This document shows positions 42,801 through 52,994 of a DNA stretch of 64,000 bases, piece after piece (the first letter of the stretch is position 1; the number at the start of each line of letters is the position of its first letter). The stretch spans positions 1 to 64,000 of the forward strand of contig JAEHOE010000099.1 of NCBI GenBank assembly GCA_016858145.1, given 5' to 3'. This DNA comes from Edaphochlamys debaryana (Eukaryota; Chlorophyta; Chlorophyceae; Chlamydomonadales). Under the pieces are notes generated by a model that saw only the letters and a list, made by a program, of their open reading frames with translations, was not told where the DNA came from and did no database searches. Both the position numbers and the translations under genes were made by a program.

Positions 42801-43100
42801 AAATTCAGCGCCCCTCTCGCTTGTCGCCTTGGACGACGGTGTGCTCGCGGATACGGAGGAGGCCGGAGGGAGCGTGAAGCGGCTCCGCGCAGGGGGAAGG
42901 AGGGCTACGGGAGCGAGCGACGGCCACGCCAGGCCAAGGTGCAACGGGACGTGGACCCCGAGGCACTGGCAGCGGTGGACCGTGCGGTGGGGCTGCAGCA
43001 GCGTCGCTCAGCGTTTGGCCGGCAGATCAGCCAACGCAGCAGGGAGACTACGCGTACTAAGCGGGCGGCGGTGCTGCTGACGAGGCAGGGGTGGGGGCAG
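39846..43100 (+). pseudogene. Degraded multi-exon gene, possible DNA-transposon-type protein
   Basis: Exon-like segments: 39846-40082, 40190 to about 40510, about 40698-40740, about 40815-40863, 40931-41071, about 41190-41343, about 41396-41491, 42111-42384, 42528-42688 and about 42800-43070. Many junctions are in phase with CAG acceptors and GT donors. Ordered segments include NLGGPSLSKTRRDR, KYLVYGLNGGVLEV, TIDHMHIGWRLR, LFLDPGRFMKMGPYL and GSFYGTYLYVTFMHYFLRIF. Lesions: a 1-base deletion near 40258 shifts the frame, a TAG follows at 41070, and the last exon changes frame. I do not recognise the family. The PSL-T-RR and DP-x3-MK elements faintly recall P-element/THAP9-like transposases, but this is weak. 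Confidence 0.5.
41756..41818 (+). repeat. 9-bp microsatellite (GGCATGGAT)n, about 7 copies
   Basis: Perfect copies of GGCATGGAT followed by slightly degenerate ones (GGCATGAAT). It lies in a presumed intron or linker of the degraded gene. Confidence 0.85.
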
Positions 43101-43230
43101 GGGTGGGTGAGGGAGCAGGGCGGGGCGGGGTCTGTGGGAAACCTCAGCTGCAGCGGGCATTAACAGGAGGGGGCGGATAGCAAGACAGGTCTGAAACGCG
43201 TGACGTGGTAGGGGGCTCAAGACCGAGGTG

Positions 43231-43807
43231 CAGTGCTGCTATCTTCCTGGGGCTCGGCTCTTGACGGTGATCGAAAGTACCCCTCCGGGGGCCCTGCCTT
43301 TCGGTACTTGTGCACGAAAGTTGGCTCAGATTGGCTTTCGGTTTCGGTACAAGGGGTTTGGGGGCTGTCTTGCAGCTGGCAGGGTCGTGCCCTACGCAAG
43401 GGCCCCTCGTCACGAAGTGTTCCCCGCTACAGGGACCTTGATCCCTGTCCTTGCAGAGCTGAGGGAGTACATAGGACGCACCGTTTGGTGCGGCGTCGGG
43501 AAAGTGTTCCCCATAAGCAAACCCCTGACTCCTTGGCGTTTCAGCGCTCAGGGTGCGTGCAATTGAGGCCCGGCCTCAGCTGGGGAACACTTTTTGACAA
43601 GATTTACCCGACACAAGGCTTCCCCACCTTGGGCCAGATGCCCGAAAGGGGGCCAACGGGGGCCAGAACCTTCGGTACATGGGCATGAAACATGGGTCTA
43701 CAGGGCAGAATCCTTCGTGACCCCTGCACGAAAGTTGCCCAAACGCTTTTGTGCAGAGCCCTCAGAATCGAAACTTGCACGAGAACGAAAGGAAGATAGC
43801 AGCACTG
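43231..43807. mobile_element. Non-autonomous hAT-type transposon (577 bp)
   Basis: The ends are perfect 18-bp terminal inverted repeats: CAGTGCTGCTATCTTCCT at 43231-43248 and its reverse complement at 43790-43807. They are flanked by the identical 8-bp duplication CCGAGGTG at 43223-43230 and 43808-43815. An 8-bp duplication with ends starting CAG is the hAT signature. The interior has imperfect internal repeats (GCACGAAAGTTG twice) and no transposase. It lies just 3' of the degraded gene. Confidence 0.88.
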
Positions 43808-43815
43808 CCGAGGTG

Positions 43816-44577
43816 GGCTTGCTGGCTGGACCAGAGAGGACCGGACCTGACAGGACTTGACTCGAGGGGGCTTCTTTGACAGTTGCATGGCTAGGTCAGG
43901 TCGACGTGACCTGGTTGAAGCATGGCCTTCAGCAAGAAGCCGCGGGGTTGTAAGCCAAGATAGGACTTGGCGGGGGCTCGGATAAAACTTCGGGGGCGGG
44001 GGTTTCAGCCAAGATGGGAATTGGCGGGGGCTCGGATGAGACTTCGGGGGCGACTGTTTCAACTGGTTGAAGCTTCCGCCGACCAGTACTTTTGCCGAGA
44101 TGTAACTTCGCGACCTCCTGAGTACCCTCCTGATGGAATCCATCCGATGCGTCACATGCGTGTCGGCACGACGTCAGGAAAGTTCATTGAGTTCTTTTAA
44201 CCTAAAGCGCACAACCTAAGCCCTATTCAACCCGTCGCCGGAACGTCGTAGCGCGCGCCTGGAACCGCGCAGCTGACCGAGCTGACTACTTGCGCAACCT
44301 GCCGCTTTGGGCTTAGTGACAGCCCCGCATTGGGGCGCAAGGTCAGTTGGGCCCGGTGGGGCCGCGCGGGTCTTGCTGTATGAGAAGAAACCTGGCGGGC
44401 CTGTCGAGGGTCTTGGGCCGCGCGGGGCCCTGGGCCGCTGAGGGCCGCGACAAGATCGGTCTCGTTATGGACTACAAAAGCCTAATGGCGCCCCGTGCAA
44501 GGACAGCACAAGTTGCGAAAGGCTATAGGCGAAAGCAAGGCACTTCGTTAGATTCAGAGGCTCCCCGACTTCCTAGG
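43816..44577. other. Intergenic stretch upstream of the lectin-domain gene
   Basis: A ~65-bp unit containing TTGGCGGGGGCTCGGAT and ACTTCGGGGGCG is repeated twice at about 43958-44063. The rest is presumably the promoter and 5' leader of the next gene. No TATA box stands out. Confidence 0.5.
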
Positions 44578-46477
44578 ATGGGCTCCTACATATCTATATT
44601 AAACAACACAAGTGACGATGTGCTCGTGAAGGTTGGCGACAACGAACGGGCCCTGAAGATTGCGGGATACGTTGTGACTGCCGTTGGGGCCGCCGGCTTG
44701 GCCGTCACCGGAGTAGGATATGCTGTCGGGTACCTGTCAGCTGGCTTGGTGACAATCACCGCAGGCTCTGGCCTCACCGCAGTACTGGCAGCCAAAACGG
44801 CCGCCGGTGCCTACCTCACTGTTCACAATGCCATTATGCGCACATTCCAAGACAAGGGCTACACGCTGCTGCGGCCTGGCCAGTCTATGCGGTCCGGCAA
44901 GATGACTCTTTCGCGGTGCCAACAGTGCCATGTCGTCCGTTGCCGGAGGATCAATGGCCTAATTACCGTGGAGGAATGCTACATGCGGTCCATCTGGAGT
45001 GGCGCCACAGACGGCTCCACCGCAGTTCACGACATCAAGTGGTGGGTCGACAGAAAGGGCTACAGGAAGCTGGAGGACTTCAATGTTGAGCTCGCGTCGG
45101 TCACCGGTGAGCAGGGGTGAGCGTATCATAGGTGGAGGGGGGCGAGCTTGTGCGGTCAGGGGCCGCAGGCTCACGGCGACGGCGACGCACAATGACAGTG
45201 AAGTGCCTCCCACATCGCGTGTGGGGCTGGCTTCTACCCCCGCCATTTCCACCCTTAGCTCCAGCTGCCTCAAGGCCGCCAACAGCTCAACGGACCCAAA
45301 GAGCCTCTGCCTCCAGTGAGCATTCCGGCGGTAGGTGTGTAACCACGCTTGTTCGGCATGCTCTCAGCTCGCTGGCGTAATTCCACGCAACAGGAAACAT
45401 TCGCTCCATCCCCCACAACCCCGGCACCCAGGCGAGCAGGCCCTCGACCGGAACCGCTGCGATGTGCTAGCGCCCAGGCAGTACCTCTCTTCGAGGCTTA
45501 ACGGCCGCATCCGCAGCCAGAACGGCCGCTACAGCCTGGTGCAGCAGTCGGGTGCGTGACGACTGGGTGGCAAGGCGTGCAGTAATGCGTGTGCACGCCT
45601 CTTACCTGCCTGCTGCCAGGGTCCCCTTGGGCTGCAAGCCACCACCTGTGGGCAGTCTCGCCCGGGCCTGACATTGGTATCCTGCCCTCTCCTGGCCCTC
45701 CATCCCCTTCTGCAGACTCGCACCTGGTGCTGTATAAGGACGGCCGCGAGGCGATTTGGGCCAACCAGCAGTGGAACAAGGGCGTCGTCAAGACCATCAT
45801 GCAGGCACGTGCAGTTGGGATTGCATGTCGGGCCCCTCATGCTCTGTGTGGTGCGCTCTGCTGCAAGCTGTCCACGGCTGAATGCTGCCACAACCCACAT
45901 GCGGGCCTGATGATGCATACAAGTGAGCGTGACCTTGCCATGTGCATCGCCGGCTGCATAACGCAGGATGACGGGAACCTGGTGTCGTACAATGCGGCGG
46001 GCAAGCCCCTGTGGTCCAGCGACACGTGGGGCAGGTGCGTGTGCCCGACTTGGGAGGAGGCAAGGGCAAGAGAGGCAAGGTGCAGGGAAGGCAGGTAACG
46101 TGCTCCGTTGTGTTGCAATGTGTGGGCGAGCTCGCATGGCAAGACACGATGGCGGGACCAGGCGGGACGGACCTGTGGATGCCTTGGAGTCGGCAAGGGA
46201 TGGAAGCGGTCTCCTCTTGACGCCCCACACCTCAACCCGCTCAACCGCAGCGTGCTCTAGGCTGGCTTGCTGCATGCGCCCGCGCATATCAAGCACGCCC
46301 CTTCCCTTGCTCAATAAGCCACTGCCCAGTTGCCTGCACACACGCCTTCTCCTTCCTCTCCCCCCCTTCTCCGGCCGCAGACCCGGCGCATACCTGGTGG
46401 TGCACAACGACGGCAGCCTGGTCATCTACCACGGCAAGCGTCCGGTGTGGGCCGTCAACACGGGCGGCCGCCACTGA
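44578..46477 (+). CDS. 300-aa protein: conserved N-terminal region plus bulb-type lectin domain
   Basis: Five exons join in phase: 44578-45106, 45432-45551, 45716-45804, 45967-46034 and 46381-46477 (903 bases). The ATG at 44578 is chosen because MGSYISILNNTSDD is the first ordered sequence; an in-frame upstream extension to 44347 is less protein-like. Residues 28-82 are hydrophobic, Ala/Gly/Val-rich, probably membrane-associated, followed by a Cys-containing ordered region to about 176. Residues 177-300 form a B-lectin domain with three repeats of the form LV-x-DG-LV-Y..W: YSLVQQSDSHLVLYKDG..IWA, DDGNLVSYNAAGKPLWSSDT and YLVVHNDGSLVIYHGKRPVWA. Such domains bind mannose in plants. Intron 3 begins with GC instead of GT, with both flanking exons in phase. 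Specificity and location are unknown. Confidence 0.8.
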
Positions 46478-48870
46478 GGCCGTCTGCGGGCCGTAAAGAA
46501 TGCCCGAGCAACCAGCTTGCAACTACTAAGGCGGTAGAAGACTCTATGCCTTCGCTTGGACAGCCGGCGTGTGCTGACTGTTGTCATACGGTAGTGCTGA
46601 GGCTGAGAACAACAACCTTGTCACTAGCGGGAGCGATGCGGCCTACACGACGGAACAAGTGGGAACGACTAGACCGAATGGATCTTGTGGAATTTCATGT
46701 GTCCCCGCTCCTTGGGGGGTACACGGCGGACACCACGGAAAGGCAGGCGAGCGTGCGGGGGCAGGGGGACAGGAGGCGGAGGCGGGGGCGGGGGTGCGCA
46801 ATATTGTGGAGCGTAGCGGCAGGCCTTGGCCTAGCCAGTGATCCTCTCTCTATCTTCTGATTGATCTTGCATCGTTGCAAGGGTCCCCGCGCTGAGTGCT
46901 TGACAGGCTGGAAGCTTGACAGCATTCCTTGTACGCCGCTGTATGACATGCGCTGTCGCCGGCTGTGTTCGCGACGCCCTCGCGATGGTCGGCACGCCTG
47001 GGCACGCCACTCGGGAACTTCGGAGATGTGGTCACCCGCTTCGTATTCAGGGCTCGCTCACACCCATTGTAAACCCCTTGAGTAAAGAGTGGATGAGGCG
47101 GCATGCCTGGGGCTTTCGAAACTCTGGAGGACGCCCTCGCACTCCCTGCCCTTCGTGTGCACTCGTGCACTGCGCTGCATTGCGCTTTGCTTTATCCCTG
47201 CCCTTCCACTTCCGTCGAGGCTTTAATCCGAGAAATCCGACCGTGTATGCCAATCTCGTTGGCTTCGGCGTTGGCGCTGCTGTGCGTGTACCACCAATCC
47301 CGGTCAGGCTGAGGCCTGATGGACTCTGCTCCCCGGAGCCCCCTCCCCACCCCCTGCCCCCCTGCTCCTCCCCCCTCCCCCAGAGCTCCTCCCTAGCCTC
47401 ATGTGCGGCTGCTTGCCGCCACCTTGTGGGCGCCGCGGTGACAAACACGCTGGCAACGTCACTGGGGCAACTGCGGAGGCATCGACCCGGGGAGGGAGGT
47501 GGGAGGGGCATGGGGCCGATGGGGGGCGAAATACCGGGTGGGCGGGGCTGGTGAGGGACGCCCTCAGTCTCACGGACATCCTGCCCTCCCGCTCCCCCAC
47601 AGGCAGGAGCTGCTGACCCCGGTGCGGAGGCGCGGGCGGGTGCGAGGTCCGAAGGGGGCAGGACGGGCGCAGGGGTGCGTGCTGCGGACCAAGTTGGGAA
47701 GCCGCGTGGTCCAGGGTTGGCCTCTATTATGCGGAGCGACGGGCGGCGCGGAGGCATCCCGCAGGGGGGCGGCGGCGCGGGCCGTTGGGACGGAAATAAC
47801 CGTATGGAAGCCATGACCTGTCATGACTATCTGACCGTATACGATGATGTATTGTGAGAAATTCGCAATACACAGGGACAGAGACATACCTCCTGCGTAG
47901 CTAGCTGTAAGAGCCCCTGCCGCTCGAGGCGGAACCTCCGGGCCAGACCTCTCGCGGGAGCTTGCTGCCGGGACCCTCCGGGACGCACCACCCCTGAAGC
48001 GCAAGGCTTCGGGCCAGCGGGGGGGTTGGGGCGGCTGTCCCCCACACGCCCCGACTTCGTCGGACCCCGGAGGCAGCGCTGTCCCGGTCCCCGAGGCCCC
48101 GACCCCCGGCCTGCCCCCGCCTCTCCCAGAGCGCTCAGCTCTCTCCCCACCACGTCCCCGCACATCCCAAGCCTTCTGCACCCTTCAATACATCTCATAG
48201 ATGCTTGCAAGGGGGTTGGCGGCCTCGGAATGGGCGGGAGCAGAGCGGGCCGACTTTGCGCGGCGGCGGTCCCGACCCCCGGCATGCCCCCTGCCAGCCG
48301 TTGTGCGGCCCGCGCCAGGCAGTGACAGACCCGCCAGCTTTCCTAATCGCCTGCCTGGGACTCCTGTTCTTAACCCTCCAGGCTGCTGCTTGTTGTCCCC
48401 AACACCTGAGCTAACACATCCCGCACGCTTTCATGCCAGGCGTACTCTCTGTAACTCGCGTCGGTTCCAAAGCTGCAGCTGCGTCACACACCAAGACAAA
48501 TACTCGTTCCTGCTTCCCGTCAGTTCACGGAGGTCCTGGTTGCCGCTGCTGCTGGTGCTGGCTGACGGGCAGTGGGCTGGCACTGGCCTATTGAACTGGC
48601 CTACTCGTAGCAGTCGTGTCTTCACTCACTGAATGCTTTCCACCGAAGACTGGCCGCCGGTGTGCTGCTAGGCCGGCCAGGCGTACCAGCGGACCGGCCC
48701 CCAGTCCTCTGGTCACCAGCACTGGCTGCTGGCCCAGGGCGCTGGCGTTCGTATTCTGACGATGACTACGTATAAAGGGTCTTCTGCTTGCAAAAGCGAC
48801 TGCGCACAGCAGGTCGCTAACCGGCAGTTTCCGCAACTCCAGAGTCCAGAGTCGTTTACAGCCGAGAACC
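46478..48870. other. Intergenic region with family X and repeat C fragments
   Basis: A family X left end (ACTAGACCGAATGGATCTTG) lies at about 46669. At about 47700-47800 is a sequence similar to 28690-28765 in opposite orientation. A minus-strand exon-like piece (about 47470-47395, encoding SDVASVFVTAAPTRWRQAA) lies inside. No complete gene model. Confidence 0.45.
47920..48640 (+). repeat. Repeat C: third, strongly diverged relative of repeats A and B
   Basis: It shares landmarks in the same order: CTTCGGGCC..GGGGG..CCCCACACGCCC, CGGACCCCGGAG, GCCAGCCGTTGTGC..CGCGCCAGGCAGTGACA and CCTCCAGGCTGCTGCTTG, corresponding to 38050-38220 of repeat B. No ORF is shared. Confidence 0.5.
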
Positions 48871-51800
48871 ATGAGATCGTCGGAGAACTCGAGCCTCTCG
48901 CAGCGCCTCAACGTTATTTCTGGCCCCAGGGGCCCGCATGCGATGAGTATCGGGGTCCAGGTGAGCGTGCGGGTGCAGGATGCGGCTCCAGCGAGCCCAG
49001 CAATAGCTTCAATGCGTGCCGCTTGCAGGTTGCCACAAGGCCACGGTATTCGCAGCGAACTGTGAACATCCCACGACCCATGTTCCCCAACGACGACCCC
49101 AGCGACCCTGGCTCTTGGAGCAAGCTGGACCTTGTGATAATTGCATCCGCGAACCTGATACTTCGGGCACAAGTACAGGTACGTGACGCAACTGTGCGCC
49201 TGAGGTGCGTGCCCACAGCGCTGCAGCCAACCCCAAGCCAGCCCTTGCGCCTGCCCCCTGACCCCTCACCAACACACTTCGCTCTCACTCGCCCCTCTGC
49301 TTCCCTGACTGCGTGCAGTGCTTCGACCAGCGCTACGGCACGGATGCCCCTAGTCGGTTTGAGCTTGTGGAAGCCGACCTTCACGAGCTCATCTCCTCGG
49401 GACGCTGCCCTGGAAAGCAAGGCGTGAAGGTGCGGAGAATCCCCACACCACGGTAGCTCCTCGCTGTAGGCTTACGGCGCCGTTGCTGGGCCCAGGCGGG
49501 CTCGGCGCGGGCCCGCCCACGCCCACGTCCAGGCCCGAGCCGCCGGTGCTGTGCCTTTGAGATCAGCAGCCCACACAGCAGCCACCCTGCTTGTGTCTGC
49601 TGCTCTTGATGCCCTCCGTGCCCCCCTGTCTTCCCAGGACCCACGGTATGTCGAGACGCTCACTGCGCTCAAGTCTGACACGCTGGCGATCCTGCAAGGT
49701 GCCCAGGCTGCGACGGACGGCACTCCAGACGTCGGTCTCGAGACGTGGGTGGGCCCGCTGGGGTTTCAGAGCGAGAGCCCCGTGAGCAGCGTCATCGACG
49801 AGTGCGCCTCACACTATCGGACATGGCTGTGCCTGGAGGCGGAGCAGGACCTGGTGCTGAGGGCACTCGAGGGCTTGGATTCGACCAAGTGCCTTTCTAC
49901 GCTCGACGGGCCAACGCCATTCGTGCGGCTGGTTTCCAAGGGCCGCGCAAAGGTGTGCATGCGTATCTTGTCGTCTGTCGGTCGCAGGGGTATGGTGTCG
50001 TCGTGGGCTCTAGCTTGGTAGGATTGGGTTGGGTTTCCGGCCTCTGGTGTCCTGAATGTCCTCGGTGCCGTGCCCTTGCCCCCTGCCCTTGGCTGTAGCT
50101 CCACGGCTACCACATTCCGGTCGAACACGGCACTGCCCCGCTCTGGCTGTCAGCGGCGTTTGTGGGCGCCCGCGGCAAGGACGTGCTCCCGCTGCTGGAC
50201 CAAGTGGTGGCTGGAAGCCTGCTGCAGCTCGCAACCCTTGTCTCGGTAGGTGCTTTGGCGGTGGCGGGGCGTCGCATGTTCGCCAGGTTCGGGACCTGCT
50301 TCCCTGTCCTTCCGCGCCGCTTCAACCCTCTATCTGCGTGCACCATGCAACCGCGTCCCAACCCCCCCGCGTCCACAGAGCCAGCTGCTCCTGGACCTGC
50401 AGACCCGTCTTCCGGTCCTGGCCTCGTCCAAGGCGTTCAAGGACAACTTCAAGCACCTGGCCGCCTGCATCCTGGTGGACCTGGGCCGGCAGCCCGGCTA
50501 CGTGCGCCCGGCCCACATGCTCGCCGCCATGACTGGACTGCCGCCAGATGTGGTCAAGTCACTATGGAGCGCCATGACAGCTGTCCTGGGGCTGTTCGGC
50601 AGGAGCTGCGCAAAGCTAAAGCGGTGCGTGGAGGTCTGGCGCAGTGCGGTCGATGCGGGGCCGGCCCCGTCCGCGCTGCCGGTCGCACCGCCTCCCGTGG
50701 CCCTGGCACTCTCGGCCCCTGCGCGCCCAGCTCCGGTCATTCCTGCCGCTGCTGCCGCCGCCGGCGCAGCTGCTGCCTTCGGGCTCGCCCCCGGCCCCAG
50801 CATCCAAGGCGGCTACAGCATTCTCCCCGGCGCCTTCAGCCCACCTATCATGCCCACGCCCCCGGGCCCCATGGCTCCAGCTCCCTCGGACGTGCCCTCC
50901 GGTTCCGCGGACCACGGCCTCAGCACCGCACCTCCTTGCGGCCCGTTCGGCCCCTTCGCCGAGAACGTCATGTACCTCTGCCAAGCGCAGGGTGGGGCCC
51001 AGGGCGGCCACGTCCTTGCCGGTTTGCTGGACCGGCAGGCGTACGGGGCCCCTGGCGGGCCTTCACACGCGAGCCGGCCCCGCCCGGCCGCCGCCGCCAT
51101 GGCGGCGCCGTTTGGCGCCTGCTGCGAGGCTGGGGGGCCCAACGCGCACAGCGGCCATGTCGGCAGCTGCTGCGGCGGTGGCCTGCTCACTGCCCCAGCG
51201 AGTGCCATGCCCCGGAGCCACACCGCCGTAGACGCTGGGCTCTCAGCTGCCGCAGCCGCAGCCGCTGCCGCTGCTGCCGGCCCCAGCAACCAAGGCGGCT
51301 CCGCTTCCAACTGCAGCCCCATCCGCGCGGCCAGGGAGCAGGGTTCTGCCGGCACCCTCGGACCGGACGCGGACTCGGTATCGGCTCGCCGCAGCTGCAG
51401 CGGCGGTGGACCGGTGCAGGCCGCAGAGGTCCCTGTTGATCCGCCCACTCGCGCGGTGGCCACGCGTGCCGTGCCCCCCGTGATGCGGACCTCGGGCGCT
51501 GTGCAGATGGCCACTCCCTGCTCCCCGGGGGAGCCCCTCGACCAGCGGCTGCGCCTGACGGCATCGGGTGATGCCGCAGCAATGCCAGCCGCTGCCGGCG
51601 CCACCGCCGCAGCCGCCTGCGAGCGGGATGTGTCGTCTGCGGCCGCCGCCGTGGACCTGCCCCCGACCAGGCACACAGCCACGTGCCGCGGCTTCGCCAT
51701 GCTTGCTGCCGGGGCTGCGGCGGAGGCAACGCGGGCGCAGCTGGTGTCGGCGGTTGGGCCTTCCTTGTACGGAATGGTCAGCACCTTGGCAGCGCTGGCG

Positions 51801-52994
51801 CCTCTGCCTCCCGGTCCATTGCTCGCCGCCGCGAACGACGCCTGGCCGAGCCTTGAGGCCGGCGTCACGGACTACGTGGCGGAGTTTGCCCGGCAGGTGG
51901 TCCTCTCCGTCGCCAACCCCGCCCATGCAGCCCTGAGCCCGGCTGCCGCGCCCGCCACAGTGGCGGCTGCTGTCCCCGCTGGCGCTGATGGCACCACCAC
52001 ACCGCCGGCGCCCGAAGTCGACCACGCAGCCCCACTCGCCGTGCAGCCGCCGACAGCCCAGCAGCCCCTGGCACCAGGCCCCATGTGGAGCCCTGCCGCC
52101 AACCAGCCGCTGCACCTCAGCGGCGGTGCCCCTGCCAACCAGCCGCTGCACCTCAGCGGCGGCGGTGGTGTGGCCTGCCTGTCGCCACAGCCCGACGGCG
52201 GCAGTGACTGTGCCTGCCTGTCGCCACTGCTCGACGGCGGCTTTGACTTTGCCTGCCTGTCGCCACAGCCCGACGGCGGCAATGACTTTGCCTGCCTGTC
52301 GCCACTGCTCGACGGTGGCTTTGACTTTGCCTGCCTGTCGCCACAGCCCGACGGCGGCAATGACTTTGCCTGCCTGTCGCCACAGCCCGACGGCGGCAAT
52401 GACTTTGCCTGCCTGTCGCCACTGCTCGACGGTGGCTTTGACTTTGCCTGCCTGTCGCCACAGCCCGACGGCGGCAGTGACTTTGCCTGCCTGTCGCCAC
52501 AGCCCGACGGCGGCAGTGACTTTGCCTGCCTGTCGCCACTGCTCGACGGCGGCTTTGACTTTGCCTGCCTGTCGCCACAGCCCGACGGCGGCAGTGCCTT
52601 TGCCAGCTTGTGGTTGCAGCCGGAGGGTGACAGCGGCTCCGCCAGCTTGTTGGACCTGGCGGTGGCACCCGGGGCTACCGGCGAGGCGTGCCCTTTGCAG
52701 CCCCTCTACCCTGCTGCTCGGAGCGTCCCGGCCGTTGGCGCTGGCGCTGGCACTGGCCGCACGGCAAGCAGCGCCGGCGCCTCCCTCCAGCTCTATGCGG
52801 GGGAGGCGGCCCGCGCATCTGGCTCGAGCAGCAAGCGGCTGGCGGAGGACGGCGGCAGCCGGTGGGCCAAGCGGCGGCGGAACAACGTGGTCGAGGGCAT
52901 CATGCCGGGTGAGGCCAAGGGGAGGAGGGGCAGGGGCCTTGGCACGGCAGTCGTGAGGGCTGCAGCTGTCAGGGGAGATAAAACTGCTCAGTGA
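48871..52994 (+). CDS. 1142-aa protein with 13-residue tandem repeat and C-terminal nuclear signal
   Basis: Six exons join entirely in phase 0: 48871-48960, 49029-49178, 49319-49429, 49638-49952, 50099-50245 and 50379-52994 (3429 bases). Every junction has an AG acceptor and a GT donor. Residues 1 to about 365 are ordered and mixed in composition, with a helical segment near 272-360 (SKAFKDNFKHLAACILVDLG). I do not recognise a family. Residues 370-865 are Ala/Pro/Gly-rich and probably disordered. Residues 869-1012 are eleven 13-residue repeats of two types, ACLSPQPDGG[NS]DF and ACLSPLLDGGFDF. Near 1090-1108 a basic cluster, KRLAEDGGSRWAKRRR, looks like a bipartite nuclear localisation signal. 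A nuclear or regulatory protein is a guess from composition. Confidence 0.75.
52171..52610 (+). repeat. 39-bp coding minisatellite, 11 copies plus a degenerate one
   Basis: Two alternating variants occur in the order Q-L-Q-L-Q-Q-L-Q-Q-L-Q, where Q carries CAGCCCGACGGCGGC and L carries CTGCTCGACGG[CT]GGC. The 39-bp period preserves the reading frame, and all changes between copies keep it open. Confidence 0.88.

Noticed and set aside
51187..52668. Long minus-strand and alternate-frame ORFs over the 1142-aa gene, including RRRAVATGRQS repeats
   Set aside because: Shadows of the 39-bp coding repeat and Ala/Pro-rich exon. The phase-0 exon model supports only the plus-strand frame.
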